Shown here in pieces: positions 1 through 12,100 of a DNA stretch of 64,000 nt; position 1 is the first letter of the stretch; each line of letters starts with the position of its first letter. This DNA is from Labyrinthula sp. Ha. Its lineage: Eukaryota; Sar; Bigyra; Labyrinthulida; Labyrinthulaceae. The stretch spans positions 1,302,001-1,366,000 of the forward strand of contig JAALGZ010000010.1 of assembly GCA_015227615.1 (NCBI GenBank), in the 5' to 3' direction. The position numbers and the translations under genes were made by a program. Under the pieces are notes generated by a model. That model worked only from the letters and a program-made list of their open reading frames with translations, searched no databases and had not been told where the DNA came from.

Positions 1-549
1 AGTAATCCCATTGTAAGAACTGGAGTGAAATATTTGCATGAAGAAGCTATAAAATATGATGTAAGTGTATATTTTGAAGCCAATGGACATGGAACAGTAT
101 TGTTTTCATCAGAGTTTATCTCTGAGTTGGAACAAGAGACTTCAATTTCTGCAAAGAGATTGTTTTCTTTCTCTAAACTAATAAACCAAACAACAGGAGA
201 TGCTATGGCTGATCTCTTATGTATTGAATCTGTTCTGTATTTACAGGATCTGAGTTATACTTCGTGGAGTTTGATGTATACCGAGTTAGACTCGAAAATG
301 ACGAAAGTTAAGGTAAAAGATAGATATCTTATAGAAACAAATGAGAACGAAACAAAAATAACCTCCCACCCCGCATTACAAAAAAATATTGATCAATTTG
401 TACAAGAAAGTGGGATGAGCTTAGGAAGGTGTTTCGTTCGCCCTTCAGGCACAGAAAATGTAGTCAGAGTCTATGCAGAGGGTGAGAGTAAACAAAAAAT
501 AGAAGTGTTGATTCAAAAAGTTGAAGAGGAGATTTTAAAGTTTCTCTAA
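1..549 (+). CDS. AGM1/PGM3: Phosphoacetylglucosamine mutase, C-terminal part (cut by window start)
   Basis: The frame is open from base 1 and gives the last ~182 residues of an alpha-D-phosphohexomutase. The family converts GlcNAc-6-phosphate to GlcNAc-1-phosphate in the cytosolic UDP-GlcNAc pathway (glycans, GPI anchors, chitin-like polymers). The opening residues carry TGVKYLHEEA followed by EANGHGTVLFS, the typical AGM1 sugar-binding stretch that separates this enzyme from phosphoglucomutases. Near the C-terminus CFVRPSGTEN is the phosphate-binding loop of domain 4, followed by VRVYAE. The start codon and the catalytic serine domain lie outside the window. The stop is TAA at 547-549, and the next gene converges on it 76 bp away. 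No intron is visible in this part. Confidence 0.93.
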   Translation, partial: SNPIVRTGVKYLHEEAIKYDVSVYFEANGHGTVLFSSEFISELEQETSISAKRLFSFSKLINQTTGDAMADLLCIESVLYLQDLSYTSWSLMYTELDSKMTKVKVKDRYLIETNENETKITSHPALQKNIDQFVQESGMSLGRCFVRPSGTENVVRVYAEGESKQKIEVLIQKVEEEILKFL

Positions 550-625
550 TATTCAAATGTTAAGAAACCAAATTTTTAAATCTATCAAATCAACAAAAAA
601 TAATTAGAGTATTATAGTGTAAGAG

Positions 626-1597
626 TCACATATTTTGTTTTTGTTGCAGCTTGGGCAAAAAACTCTGCAGAAATATATTTACTTCAATCGGATTTCTGAT
701 AAAATATTTTGCATAAGTTTTTCTATGTTCAAGTTCTTCTTTTTCACAAACTAATACTGAAACACTGTCGTTGAACTCTAATACTTCTAGAAATCCATCT
801 TCATCAGTTACATCATCTCCTAAAACTACAGGAAAATAGTTTTTTCCTTTGTATTTTAAAAAATTCATAACCCAATCTATTGCTTTTCCTTTATGAAAAT
901 TTGTTTGGGCTCGAACTTCAAACAAATTTTTTCCTGTACCTTTTACTAAACAATACTTTTTACTCATCTCTTCTCCTGAACGAATAAAAACATCTGAACC
1001 TGACAAATCTATATTTTTTTCATTATACAAAGAAACATAATTTTCAATTTCAACTTCTAAACTTTGAATCTCTTTTTCTTCTCTAAATCGATAATGTACG
1101 CTTAGAGCAAACTTATTATCCTCTATCCATAACTTTTCACTTGAGACATGAAAAGAATCTAAAATCTGATTCAAATCAACTTTTACTCTTTGTAACTGTT
1201 CATAAACATTTTCACCTACAGAAAAACCTCCAGTCTCTGAGAAATTTCTCGGAACTTGAATTTCCTGGCCATGAGAAGTTGCTAGAATAATATTTTGACT
1301 GTGAAAATCTTCTTCATTCTCTAAATTTAAAAACTGTTTAATCTTTTCGTTTGATCGACCTGTAACAATTGTTACTGGAAAACTTTTACTAAGTTGTACT
1401 ATTGTTTCTCTTGTTTCAGCGGGCAAGAAAGACTTTTCAGGATCATTTACTATAGGAGAAAGTACACCGTCGTAGTCTAAAAAGAAAAGCGGCTTTAGAC
1501 CGTCTGAGCTGTATAATTTTTCTGCTATTTGAGATAAAATATTTGGAGAAAGAGCATAATTTTCATCAGAGCTTAAATTTCTCTTTTGTTTGTTCAT
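626..1597 (-). CDS. Trehalose-6-phosphate phosphatase (HAD superfamily)
   Basis: A 323-residue protein. Residues ~37-46 read FFLDYDGVLS, the HAD nucleophile motif DxDx with Asp as catalytic nucleophile. VTIVTGRS follows (motif II region), then FHKGKAIDW with the conserved Lys, and GDDVTDEDGF at ~260-269, the Mg2+-binding motif characteristic of the trehalose-phosphatase (OtsB/TPP) family. It should dephosphorylate trehalose-6-phosphate to trehalose in the cytosol. No synthase (glycosyltransferase 20) domain is fused, so it is a stand-alone TPP. The reading frame stays open 34 codons upstream to 1699, but only with a GTG; the first ATG at 1597 places the HAD domain ~40 residues in. The stop is TGA, showing that UGA is a normal terminator in this genome. 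Confidence 0.9.
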   Translation of the reverse strand: MNKQKRNLSSDENYALSPNILSQIAEKLYSSDGLKPLFFLDYDGVLSPIVNDPEKSFLPAETRETIVQLSKSFPVTIVTGRSNEKIKQFLNLENEEDFHSQNIILATSHGQEIQVPRNFSETGGFSVGENVYEQLQRVKVDLNQILDSFHVSSEKLWIEDNKFALSVHYRFREEKEIQSLEVEIENYVSLYNEKNIDLSGSDVFIRSGEEMSKKYCLVKGTGKNLFEVRAQTNFHKGKAIDWVMNFLKYKGKNYFPVVLGDDVTDEDGFLEVLEFNDSVSVLVCEKEELEHRKTYAKYFIRNPIEVNIFLQSFLPKLQQKQNM

Positions 1598-1699
1598 TTT
1601 TTGTCTGCTTTGGTCACAATCTTTTTTTATCCGTTCGTGACACCTAGCTTCTCTGATCACTATCCGTTGAAGATTGCGGAAGCGGATTTTGGGAATCAC

Positions 1700-3232
1700 T
1701 ATTTTCGCATCAAAGGGAATAAATATTTAGAAAGTGTGCAGAAAAAAATAAATGTATTGGTCTTTGAATAAGTCTTGGGAATTCATACCAGAAGTTCCTA
1801 GATGACAATCGTCTTGGTTCTAATATTCAAACTCTGAGCAAAAGCATATCTGATAAAGGAAGAGAAATTGTGTTTATCTGCTTGGTACGAATTATTGAAC
1901 AGTGAGACACTCCTGAAAAAATGAGAGAAACTAAGGAAATAAGTTAGACTTTAAACTGAGCCGATTCAGGCAGCATTCAGTGACGTAAAAGTTGGCACGA
2001 CGATATATTACTCAAAAGAGGCGTCTTGAGAATCAAAGAAGTACTTAAACACTGTTTAGAAATCTTTTTTTTTTGTTTAAGCTGATGTTGATCTTAGTCC
2101 CTTTATTCGCAACGAGTCTAATTTGTTGTTATCTTATATCCTGCAGTTAGCTTAGCTTTATGGTTCTTATCTCAGTTATCATCGCAAGACTGAGTATATT
2201 TTTGTTCCTTAACATATATATATCTAATAATATCCCTCCAATATTTTACGACATTACGATATTAGATAACCGATTGAGTATATGCAGGCTTCATGTATGT
2301 TTTAAGATTAGATGCCTCTCTATTTTCACACCCGGTGCGAACAAGGTTAAGAACCAAGAGATAGTGCTTACTTGCACGGTCGATTTTAATATTAATATTT
2401 ATTAAGCTCGCATAAGAATGTAGAGATAGTGCGCTACAACAATTATTACTTTGGTACTATTTCTTTCATAAAATACGACTAACAAATTTACTAACTTCTA
2501 AAACTCCCTGTTCTCTAAAACTGATCTTCAATTATTGCATCAAGATCTGGTTATTGCAAATTTTCAATTGAGCTTTATTTTGCATTTACAAAGAAACACG
2601 TAACCAGCCTAGTTCACATCCTGGCTTGTAATAGAAATGAAGATATGTAGATTGATTTGCGTATGCAATGTACCTACAGCTTCTTCACGCATAAAAATAT
2701 CATGTTAGGGTCCGTTCTAGGTATTTTTCTTGTGAATAATCAGGATATTGTGTGTTCTACCAGCGCCAGGCAACTTGTATCGCTCTCATTTTACTTAATT
2801 TATTTATCAACTTCTGTAATCAACCAGTCTACAGTAGCGCACCCGATGCTTGGAAATATTAATCCACCTTTAGCACAATTTCTTCTAAAACTAAGCTGTG
2901 TATTTTTTTTTGCTTGGAAGAAATCTACTAAAGTACAAAGTTTAAGCTGAAATAGACTGTCAACTTTAGCAGAAGAAACTGAAGTATTTTTCTAGGTTTC
3001 TCATGGGTCGCTGGGAATCGTCTAGTTTCTTCTACCATTTTATTTTCCTGAGAAACATCGTTTCTCACAAACAATGAATTCAAAAAGTTTGTCTTTGTTT
3101 TCTTAGTTGCCCAAGAATTTCTTGTACACAATTTCCTAAGTCTTCAGCCAACTCTAAATCCCATAAGATGTGGCCCTTTGGGTGTTAATGTCGGTAACCA
3201 TTTTTCCCAAAATTAATGAAAACGAGAAATTG
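1700..3232. other. Intergenic, no gene seen
   Basis: Spacer between the 5' side of the trehalose phosphatase (-) and the THO2 start (+), so it must hold both promoters. Short open frames on both strands have no family signature and non-AUG starts. A five-codon upstream ORF (ATG at 3216, stop TGA at 3231-3233) ends exactly on the inferred THO2 start codon. Confidence 0.6.
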
Positions 3233-6200
3233 ATGAAATATATCACAGAAAAAACGCTAATCAATTGGCAAAGGTAAATTCTTGAACATGTAACCGTTAA
3301 AGCTAAAAAAACAAGAAAAAATAATTTTGAAATGATTAAATTTTAGTGAGGGCAAAAATGTTTTGAAAGTGTTGAAAACAGATGTCAATAAGTCTCGTGA
3401 GGAAACCAGTGAACAAGATATTTCGAAAGTGATGCAAGATGAAGCTTACTTTTCGTTTTGGATGGATTTTTTTGACACGGTAACTGTTAGTGTTGAAGAA
3501 TTAAAAGTTGATGGCTTTTTGAAAGATTTAATGGAAGATGATTCTGTTGATTTGTTTAAGTCAAGTCTCGTACAATCCCTGTGGATTGTTGCATTCAAGT
3601 TTGCAAGGGAGGAGGAAAATAAGGAGCGAATTTTTTCGGTGGTCAAATTAATTAATGAGGCTAATCTCATTGACTATCAAACGGCTGAAAGTTTCCTCCC
3701 TGCGAGCTTTTTGTTTGAGTTTGGTTTGGTTGAAAATGAAGATGCAGATTCTAGTTTACGAGAACATTCACTTCAGACTAGGCGAAATATTATATCCCTT
3801 CATTACACTAATATAATGTATAACCTTATTGAGGAGAACTTAGAGGGTTATAGCAGGGTAGTTTATATTTTTCTGACTCTGAAGACTGTAGTGGATCCGG
3901 CACAACTCGTTGAAATTAAGGATCAGGTGCTGAAACTCGTTGGTTTGTACAAGCTAGATTCAAACACAGTATTTTCTCTCTTGCTGGATGCTCTCACTAT
4001 TGATTTTCCACTTTCAAGATCTGCTATACTCTCATCTTTTACATCGGAGCAACCTGTCTTATTTGACAGTGATAGAATTCTTTTTCCCTTTGGTCAAAAG
4101 TTGCTAATTGATTTAGACTTTGGCTCAACATCAATGGAAACAAATCTTGAAGACCTTCAACAATTTAAGGAAAAGACTTATGCACTCTGTGAAAGAAAAT
4201 TCTATGAGGAACATCTTCACACGTTAGCCGAGTTAACTAGTAAGAACATAGTTCAGGTTGAATCAGTGCTGCCCTTTCTAAACCCGACTGATGAGATGTT
4301 GGTGAAGGATCTGTTACGGAGACAGGAGTACTTGAGTGGAGGAGAAAGCAATAGTATAGATTTTCAAGAATCCAAATTTGAACAAACCACGAGACTTCAG
4401 CGCCAAAAGGCAAGAGTAACAAAGCATAATATTCTGAATGATATATTTGAGAAGACAAACCTGAAGGTAGTTTATATTCAACAGCTATTAAGTCTTGGGG
4501 CATGGAATGAGGCTCAAACCGCAATTGACTTAGTGGATAGAGCCATCAATGCTACGGATGAAAACAAAGTTTCATATCTAGAGGTCAAACAACTGAGCTT
4601 TGCTTTAGGTCAACTGGTCAACCTGAGGATCAAGAGATATTTTACTCCGTTTGAAGGTGATAAGTATTATGAATATCTCATTCGACGCATTGGCAAGCAA
4701 AACTTAGAAACCAGCGATCAATTCTTCAAGAGTAAATCGTTGAAAATTCTATTAAATAAGTTTTTTGAAGAAATTTATCCTGTCCTTATTCGGCTACTGT
4801 TTAGAATAGGTTATAATCTGAAAGCATTCTTGCAGGTTGTCTCTTTACTTGCCTGCGTAGGCCGAAAACAACCTGGACTGCTGTACCAACCTGATTATAA
4901 AGAAAAAGTCTTGTACTTAATAAAAAGATGCTTTTTGCCAGGCCTTTCCGTTGTGGATGCAAAGTTTTTCAAAGGTGATGCTCAAGATTATGACGACTTA
5001 TTTACTGAAGTGCACTACTTTCTATCTAAAATAGTTGGTGAACTTAACTATAAAGAGCGATATGCTATATATGCGTGGGTTGCGGAACAAGGTTTCCGTC
5101 CCGAGCAAAGTATTGTCCTAAATTCAAAGAAAAATGCAAATGTGCAGGACACAAGGCAGAAGCTAAAGAGGCTAGCTAATAGCGATGAAGCAATGAAAAA
5201 GTTAGGGGAAGATCTTAGGCATACGGCCAAAAATGACAGTTTCAACTGTTTTGAAGTGTTGCTAAAGAATGCCATGAGCTATGATAATTTGATCCCCGTT
5301 TTTGCTGAATCCCTCAGGAAAATCAGTCGACTAAGCCACGACGTACTTGGGTTTTCACTTAGCAGGCAGCTGCAAAACTCGTTGAAGGCTCACAATGTTT
5401 CTAATGTGCGAGCTTTGTCTAATTTCGTGTGCTCCCTGGCTAAAGAGTACAGAAATTTTGATCTTTCGCCATTCTTAGATTTAATCATTTCGAACCTCCT
5501 ATATTGTGGCGAAGATCTCGATGGAGATGAGTTCTCTGATGTTATTTTCTTGTTAAAGCAGATTCTTGAGGAATTAGGCGGCAATATTTTTATTTCAGAC
5601 GTAACTGAGTCAATGGCCCAAACCTTGAGCGGTAGACCAATTCTGAAAGAATCAAATAATGAAACAATTAATTACCTAAGAAAGGAAATTGAAGACTATA
5701 ACCGGCGACAAGTAGATGACAAAAAGACATCCTTGGCAAGAAAACTTTCTGTACCTTTGATGCGAGGTGCGAAACCCACCCCCATTATCTTACAACTGTT
5801 CGAGGCGCTAGAGTTTCAGCAGAAACTGTTACTCGAAAGACTTGATAGGTACATGGGTTATTTTAAGGATATTGAGGGTGTTTCTCAAAAGGTAGATATG
5901 TGCAATCAGTGTATTCTTCAACTTGGAGATATTCTTAACCAAGAAATTTACTACGGCTGGATTGAGCAGTATCTCCCTAAGGAGTACTTATACAAAACGT
6001 TAGAATCCAACAATTTAGGACTTAATAGTTTCTTTCTGATATACAGAGCTGTAGCCCGCAAAATTCGATGGAACCGTCTGGAACTTCTCAAGAGAACTAA
6101 AGAAGACACAGTAATGATCGAACCTCCAAATCCAACATTTGCAACCAATAATGGTTTGGAGAATAGTAATTCCTCAACAAAGAAAACCCAAACGGAGCAA

Positions 6201-7967
6201 CCTGCTTCTCAGCAGCCCGGTTTATCCGAGCAAATCATCCAACTTGAGGGTCACTGGGCGTACAACAATACTGAAATGTTACCGCATTTTTTTTCGCCAA
6301 AGGTTTCTTGGGCTAAGGCTCATGTTTCGACTCATTTGATATCACTCTTTTGGAGCCTTAGCGCGATTGATATATATTGTCCACAAGAAAATTATGATGC
6401 ACATAAAAATGTTTTGACTAAAGAACTGAAAAGATTAAGCGAACATGTTGAGCTTATACAAAAATATGTTTCGAAAGATCGAAAAGTTGAAGATCTTGAA
6501 GCTGAGAAACAACACCTAGTCAAAAAGATTGAAACCCTAGAAAAGGAAAGCTCACTTCATGCAGTACATAAGAATTTTGTCCTTATAGACCTGATAAAGC
6601 AACCGCCAAAGTTCCACAGCTTATTTGTATCTACGCAGGGAGAGTCTGATACATCAACAGCCTTCGTTATGAAGGACTTTTTTAAGCTATGTCTACTTCA
6701 GAGGACAAAACTGTCATCACTGGATGCGTTTTATTGCTACCGTTTTCTAACAACACTTGAAAATTTAAAAGTACCAAGACTCTCTCTTGAGTTAGTTGCT
6801 GAAAATATACCACTGCTGTTCTACATTATTTTTCATGGCACTGAGCAGGAGTGCAAGAATGTGTCTTTTTTTCTCAACTTGTTTCTCCAGCATTATTCTT
6901 CAATTGTAGATTCTAAAGGTCGAAAGAAGCTTGATGTAATTTCTGGGCGTTGCACGAGTATATTGGTTGCAGGTCTCACTAGTAAAACGAATCATGTGGT
7001 AAGGTGTAGCATTCTGTTGGGGCTGAGCATTGTAGATCTTTTCCCAACACAGGTTACAGACACATCGAAATTAAAGTTATTAGTGGTTAGTGTTGCAAAA
7101 GAAATTACCAAGCACGGAGGATCAAAGGAACAACTTCTTCTACCGCAGCGATATTTGCTAAAACTTTCTAAGAAGATTTCAACCCAGAGCCAGGGGGCCA
7201 AGAAGAATGATGTTAAAGGTGCTTCTCCTAAGGTATCTACCTCATTGATTGAGAAAGAGACGCAAACCAAAGCAGGTTCACCAGCCAAATTGACCCAAGA
7301 AAACACTGTCTCAAGGAAAAACGGGAACTCTGAATCAGAATATGTTTCCAAGTCTGAAAATTCTGGCCTAAGTAAAAAATCACATTCAAAAAAAAGGGGC
7401 CGAAGTGTAAGTCATGAGCCAGGCGAGATTAGAGGTGACCAAGAAGAAGAAACTGCATCAAACCACAGTAGGGCTGCGCCTCCATTGAAACTCGAACAAG
7501 ATGGAAAAACTCATGTTCATATATCAGAACCCAATTCCAAATATAAGACGGTACGTTCTAGTATGGGTTCAGACGATTCTACAAGAAAGCACGTAAAGGA
7601 CTCTGTACATACAAGCAAGAAAAGGAAGCTGGATTCCAACAAGAATTCAAAAAAAACATCTCGAGCTCCGAAAGGAAAGGAGGGGCGCTCCCAAACTGAT
7701 GCGGCATCGACTGTAGAAGGAAATAGCCATTATTCTAATAGCATGATGCATCTCCCCCCTCCTAGTGAGCCCCTTCCCATTCAGAGAAGAAACGCTCGTA
7801 ATTACGGTACTGGGCAGAGAAGAGAAACACAAAGTCAGAGGGCGAACACTGGTGACAACAGAAACAGGGGAAACAATAGGCGCCAAAATTCAACACAAAA
7901 TCAGCGACAACAGTACACGAGATATACTCATGGTAGAGGAGGCAGAAACAATAAGAACCGGTCCTAG
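3233..7967 (+). CDS. THO2/THOC2: THO complex subunit 2, two exons (3233-3273, 3347-7967)
   Basis: Scaffold subunit of THO/TREX, which couples transcription to mRNP packaging and nuclear export. The long exon shows family signatures: ARKLSVPLMRGAKPTPI and FFSPKVSWAKAHVSTHLISLFWSLSAIDIY (THO2 middle region), and FFKLCLLQRTKLSSLDAFYCYRFLTTL (conserved Tho2 C-terminal domain block). A strongly basic, low-complexity RG/RN-rich tail follows (last ~250 residues), fitting nucleic-acid binding. The long exon has no good start: its first in-frame ATG is at 3432. An upstream exon, ATG at 3233 to 3273, followed by a 73-bp GT-AG intron (3274-3346), restores an N-terminus reading ...LINWQSEGK..., which resembles the metazoan THOC2 start (..IKNWEKSGR..). 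The spliced product would be 1553 residues, close to known THO2 lengths. Splicing is inferred; the rest is seen directly. Confidence 0.9.
3274..3346 (+). other. Spliceosomal intron in THO2 (inferred)
   Basis: The donor reads AAG|GTAAAT and the acceptor ATTTTAG. Removing the 73 bases joins an ATG-started 13-codon exon in phase (split Ser codon AG|T) to the THO2 long exon. Without it the long exon lacks an in-frame ATG for its first ~30 codons. The in-frame stop TGA at 3333-3335 lies inside the intron, so unspliced RNA cannot encode the full protein from the upstream ATG. Confidence 0.75.
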
Positions 7968-8348
7968 TAATAGGGGTGGACTATGTTCCTGTTTTCAGAA
8001 TTAGTCTCTGCTATTTCAGATAAGCACTTATTGCTGGGCGAAACTAACAAGTGAAACAGGATAGGCATTCTCGAATTCTAGAATATCTGTAACCGTAAGT
8101 ATGTAACTGTGCGCGGTGAAAGATGAAAGGTTGAAGTCGTTGATGTTAAACTCGTTCAGCAATTTGCAGCAGACGGATAAAAGAACCAAGGTTTCAACAT
8201 TTGTCCCCACTTTGACACGACACTAGCCAGCTGCACAACTGTCATGTTTGACGTTTAATATATATGTCGTGCTGCAAGTGACTGTCCTCAGCACCCCGTC
8301 GTCTCTGAAGATACTTACATTTGCTTAAACATTGTCAACAGGCTTTGC
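7968..8348. other. Intergenic, convergent 3' ends
   Basis: A 381-bp spacer between the stop of THO2 (+) and the stop of the split host gene (-). I see no gene; it should contain the two polyadenylation regions. Confidence 0.6.
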
Positions 8349-8888
8349 TTAAAACGTTCTTACTTTTTTCAACTGTTTCAGATGGTGAGAACCTACTCTG
8401 TTGTTTAAACCCCGAACTATTACATATAGCTTACTTGGAAGGTAATGTATTAGGCTGCTAAGTATGAAGTTAATTTCGTGGTTTTTCAAGAAGGTAACAA
8501 AAATGTTTAAGGTTCGGATTCTTGTGCAACAATTCAGTAACCTAAAAAACCCTTGGATTAAGCCTGACCCAAATCCATTGAAATCAAAGTGAAGTGTTTC
8601 TAACGAGTTGAACAAATTATGATTTGCAGTTTGCAGAAAGAATGAAACAATAGATCCTGGGTCAAAATTTCCGCTTCTTATATCAAGTTTTTGTATCTGC
8701 AGAATGTTCGCCTCTGTAAAAAGCCTTCCTATTTTGTGCAAGGATATAGTACTATGGGATTGATATAAACATAGCGCACTTCTCGTGGTGTTTTTCTTTG
8801 GAGAAGCTTCAAGTCGAATACCTTGGTTTTCCAAATATATAAAACATGAAGGAGGAATTATGTTAAAAAGTTCTGCTGATATTGAACT
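8349..8888 (-). pseudogene. 3' half of a host gene split by a retrotransposon
   Basis: From the retrotransposon edge at 8888 the minus strand stays open to the stop at 8349, giving ~178 residues with no ATG near their start. The second part has a leucine/isoleucine-rich alternation (IQKLDIRSG, SLETLHFDF, RIRTLNIFV) that suggests leucine-rich-repeat-like units. No named family is recognised. The 5' half lies at 15945-16293, on the far side of the element. Counting one copy of the 4-bp target repeat, both halves are in the same frame and would make a gene of 295 codons including the stop. As it stands the gene is interrupted. Confidence 0.75.
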
Positions 8889-9122
8889 TATTGAGAGTTT
8901 TCCGTCCAGTAAATATACTCTTCTCTAGACGCGGCCGAGTAGCAGTCGTGTAGAGGTAAACGTGAAATATAAAAGTTTGTTCTTCTTTTTGTTACCCTTA
9001 ATAACTTAAAAAGTGTGTGTAATTCTCTAACTACTATGTAAACCAATGACGTGGCATGGTGTAAATGTAAATAACGAAATATAAATAAGAGATATTCAGA
9101 AAAAAGGTAGCAAACCGTAACA
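8889..9122 (-). repeat. 3' LTR of the Ty3/gypsy element
   Basis: A 234-bp direct repeat, nearly identical to 15711-15944. On the element's coding strand it begins TGTTACGG. It is flanked outside by AACT (8885-8888), matching AACT at 15945-15948 beyond the other LTR, i.e. a 4-bp target-site duplication. A short G run (GGGG) lies just inside the LTR on the coding strand and may be the polypurine tract. Confidence 0.93.
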
Positions 9123-9142
9123 TTGCCCCAATATCTCTGAAG

Positions 9143-12100
9143 TTAGAAACCCACTTGGTTCCCTACAGTCAACCAGCCTCTTCTTAGGTTGTTATTTCTT
9201 CCAAATAACTCCCATTTAACAGCATCATTATTGAAAACATTCTCAATTATCTGATAAAGTTCAACTGGTTTTTCTGAATTCCCTCTTCTCACTCCATAGT
9301 AAACTTCTTTACCTATAAATCTTCTTTCTAAAGTATCAGGAAACTGTCCTCTTAAACCAATTAACACTTCTTCAGTACAAGCTCCAGTAACATTTCCAAG
9401 TGTGGATAAAATTCTTCCATCCTCATTCACTTTGACCCAAATGAGTCTACTCAAAAATTTTATTCCATTTTTTGCCATCCATTTAAGTACTAGCTCTCTC
9501 TTCTTAAATACAGTCCAAACAAACCACATATTATTTGGTGGTAATCCATTAACATCCAAGTTTAAAATAGCAGCATCATCCAAAACGTCGTATTCAACTT
9601 TAGGTCCTCTCACAGGATCAGAAGAAAACATCTTAAAAGGAAGGTCCACAATTAAAACATCTGGCTTCTCTTCCTGATTAAAAATGAAATCTTGAACATC
9701 CTTATTGATATATCTCGAACCACGTGGTCTTTTCCAAATATAAAACTCCACATTTAATTCTTGATTAACCGCATGAACCATGTTGATTGTTTTAGACCAC
9801 TTTAACTGATATCCTTTAACGAAGACTTCAACTCCCTCAAATTCATTTTTAACAATAACTTTAAGTTCTTCAAAACCTTCTGAAACATCATGCAAACGTT
9901 TAGAATATTCTTTAATACACCACTTGATCTGTTGTCTAAACTCAGTCAAATCACCATTGTACTCAGGATATTTATCCCACGTACCTTCATCAGCAATCAC
10001 TTGAGAAACTTCAGAATATAACTGCTTCAATCCTTCAATTGAAAATACATCATACACCACAAGTTTCACCTTAAAGCTTTTGCTGTTATTCTTTATGTGT
10101 TGTTCAGCATATCTCCATACATTAAAGAATCTCTTCATACATTTAATTCTGTCATCAAGAGACTTCTTATTTTTTAAATAATATTTTCCAGCTTTTAAAT
10201 TATTTCTTCTCACCACATCTAAATTAACTTTGAGCCCATGCAAATGTTCTAAGCTTTGTCTTCTTAAATACCTTTGAAGGCGATTGTAAATTTGTTGCTT
10301 AGATTTTCCAGGTAACCATTTTTTAAACTCAACAAAGTTTCCCATACCAAACTTAGCAACTAAAACCTTTAAAGTATAAGCTTCAAACAAAGACCAAGAA
10401 TATTGAATCATCAAACCTTCAGCAGTAACTACTATTCTCTGACTCAATAACTTATGCACTAAATCCTCAAAAGTTTCGCGGGCTTGCCCCATCCTAAATA
10501 CACGGCTTAATTCAGATCTATATTTAGCTTCAGGGTACAATAATTTCAAAAACTGCACTAATTCTTTAACAAGAATATTATTTTTATTTTCTTCTAAGTA
10601 TTTTAAAAGTATCAATGGCACATCTTCATACATTATTACTGCTGCTTCCCAAGTATTTCTATCATTGTCAAATCCTCTCCACTTGACACTAACTAAAAAT
10701 TCATTTTCTGTTGTTTTCTTCAAGTCTACAATAGAGTCAACTTCTAGTTTGCCTTTATCTAAAATAAAAACCACAGTAGTGTCTGGAGATGGTAAAAATG
10801 AACTTGGAGCAAATGGCACTAATAAAGATGTATGCCTGATCTTTGTATTTCCCATCAAATCTTTAACTTCAAATAAGTGCTCTGATATTTGCATCGTTAA
10901 TTGATAAGGTCCAGACCATCTAGGACGACTTTTGTCCTTCTGCATATTTCCTAAACCTTTTTCCGACAACCAGACATATTCACCTACATTGAATTGAATG
11001 GGAGTAAGCCTTTTTCCTCTTCTCTTGTTCGCCACATATCTGTATTCAAGTCCTTTTTTATAAGCTGTATCTTGATAGTCTGCTATTTTCTTGGATAATT
11101 TTGCACTTTCCTGTTTCAAAAGATCTAAATCTTTCTCTCCCAGCTTCAAATTACCAGATCCTAATGTTGCAAACTTCACATCTTCACCGTAAATAAGTTC
11201 AAAAGGAGACTTGTTAGGATATCCACGACAAGTAAGTGGGTTAGAGTTCAAGAACCCTTGAACTAAAGTTAAAATACGAGGCCATTGATCCTCTTTCAAT
11301 CCGAACTCAGATACCAATGATCTCAAATTCTTCAAAACTGACTTATTTTGAACTTCAACTGTTCCTGCTGTTTGACTAATATAAGCTGCAGTCATTTTAT
11401 GTAACCCATTGCTTTCTTTCAGAAACCTAGTTACAACTGCATTTACAAAATGGCTGCCTTGATCCGTTACCAAGAAAAACTCATCAGCTAAAATAAAGTG
11501 TGAGTGCCATTTCCAAAGGGCATCCACTACAACTTCAACGTTAGCAGTTTTTGCATAAGTTAATAACGTCAACCTTGTCAAACTATCAATCAAAGTCAAT
11601 ACCCAACCATGGGTATTGATATGTAAAAAGTCCGCATATAAAACTCTGCGAGCTTTATCCCCAAACTCGGTTATATTTAGGGGTCTTCTTACTATTAGAG
11701 ATTTTTCTGGCAGTGACATACACTGCTTTCTAAACCTAGTAATGGTTTTATTTAAAAGCTCTTTATCTTCAGCTTTTATTACATAATTCTTCACTATATA
11801 CTTCCATTCAAACTTTCTTGCCCCATGATTAAAAACTAAATGAGCATGACAAACAGCTACTGGAATTAAACTTCTAGTTAAAAATATTTTTTCATTTTCT
11901 TTTAGAACTTCAGTAAGCGAAGGAATATCTTTCTTCTGATATTTAAATACAAATAAATCATCCATAACTTGCCAATTACTAGCAGGAGGTTTAGCATCAT
12001 GCACTGGATGTCTCATACTAATGTGATAAGAGTCAACGTTTTTCCAGTATTCAGCTTCGTCCCAAGAGGAGTTTATACTAAGTATTTTATTTATTCTATA

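Noticed and set aside
1586-1771. 61-codon plus-strand frame at the start of the trehalose phosphatase
   Set aside because: Mostly antisense to the phosphatase frame, no domain and no conservation signal.
3432-7967. THO2 starting at the first in-frame ATG of the long exon
   Set aside because: Kept only as a fallback; the upstream exon with clean splice sites gives a better THOC2-like N-terminus.
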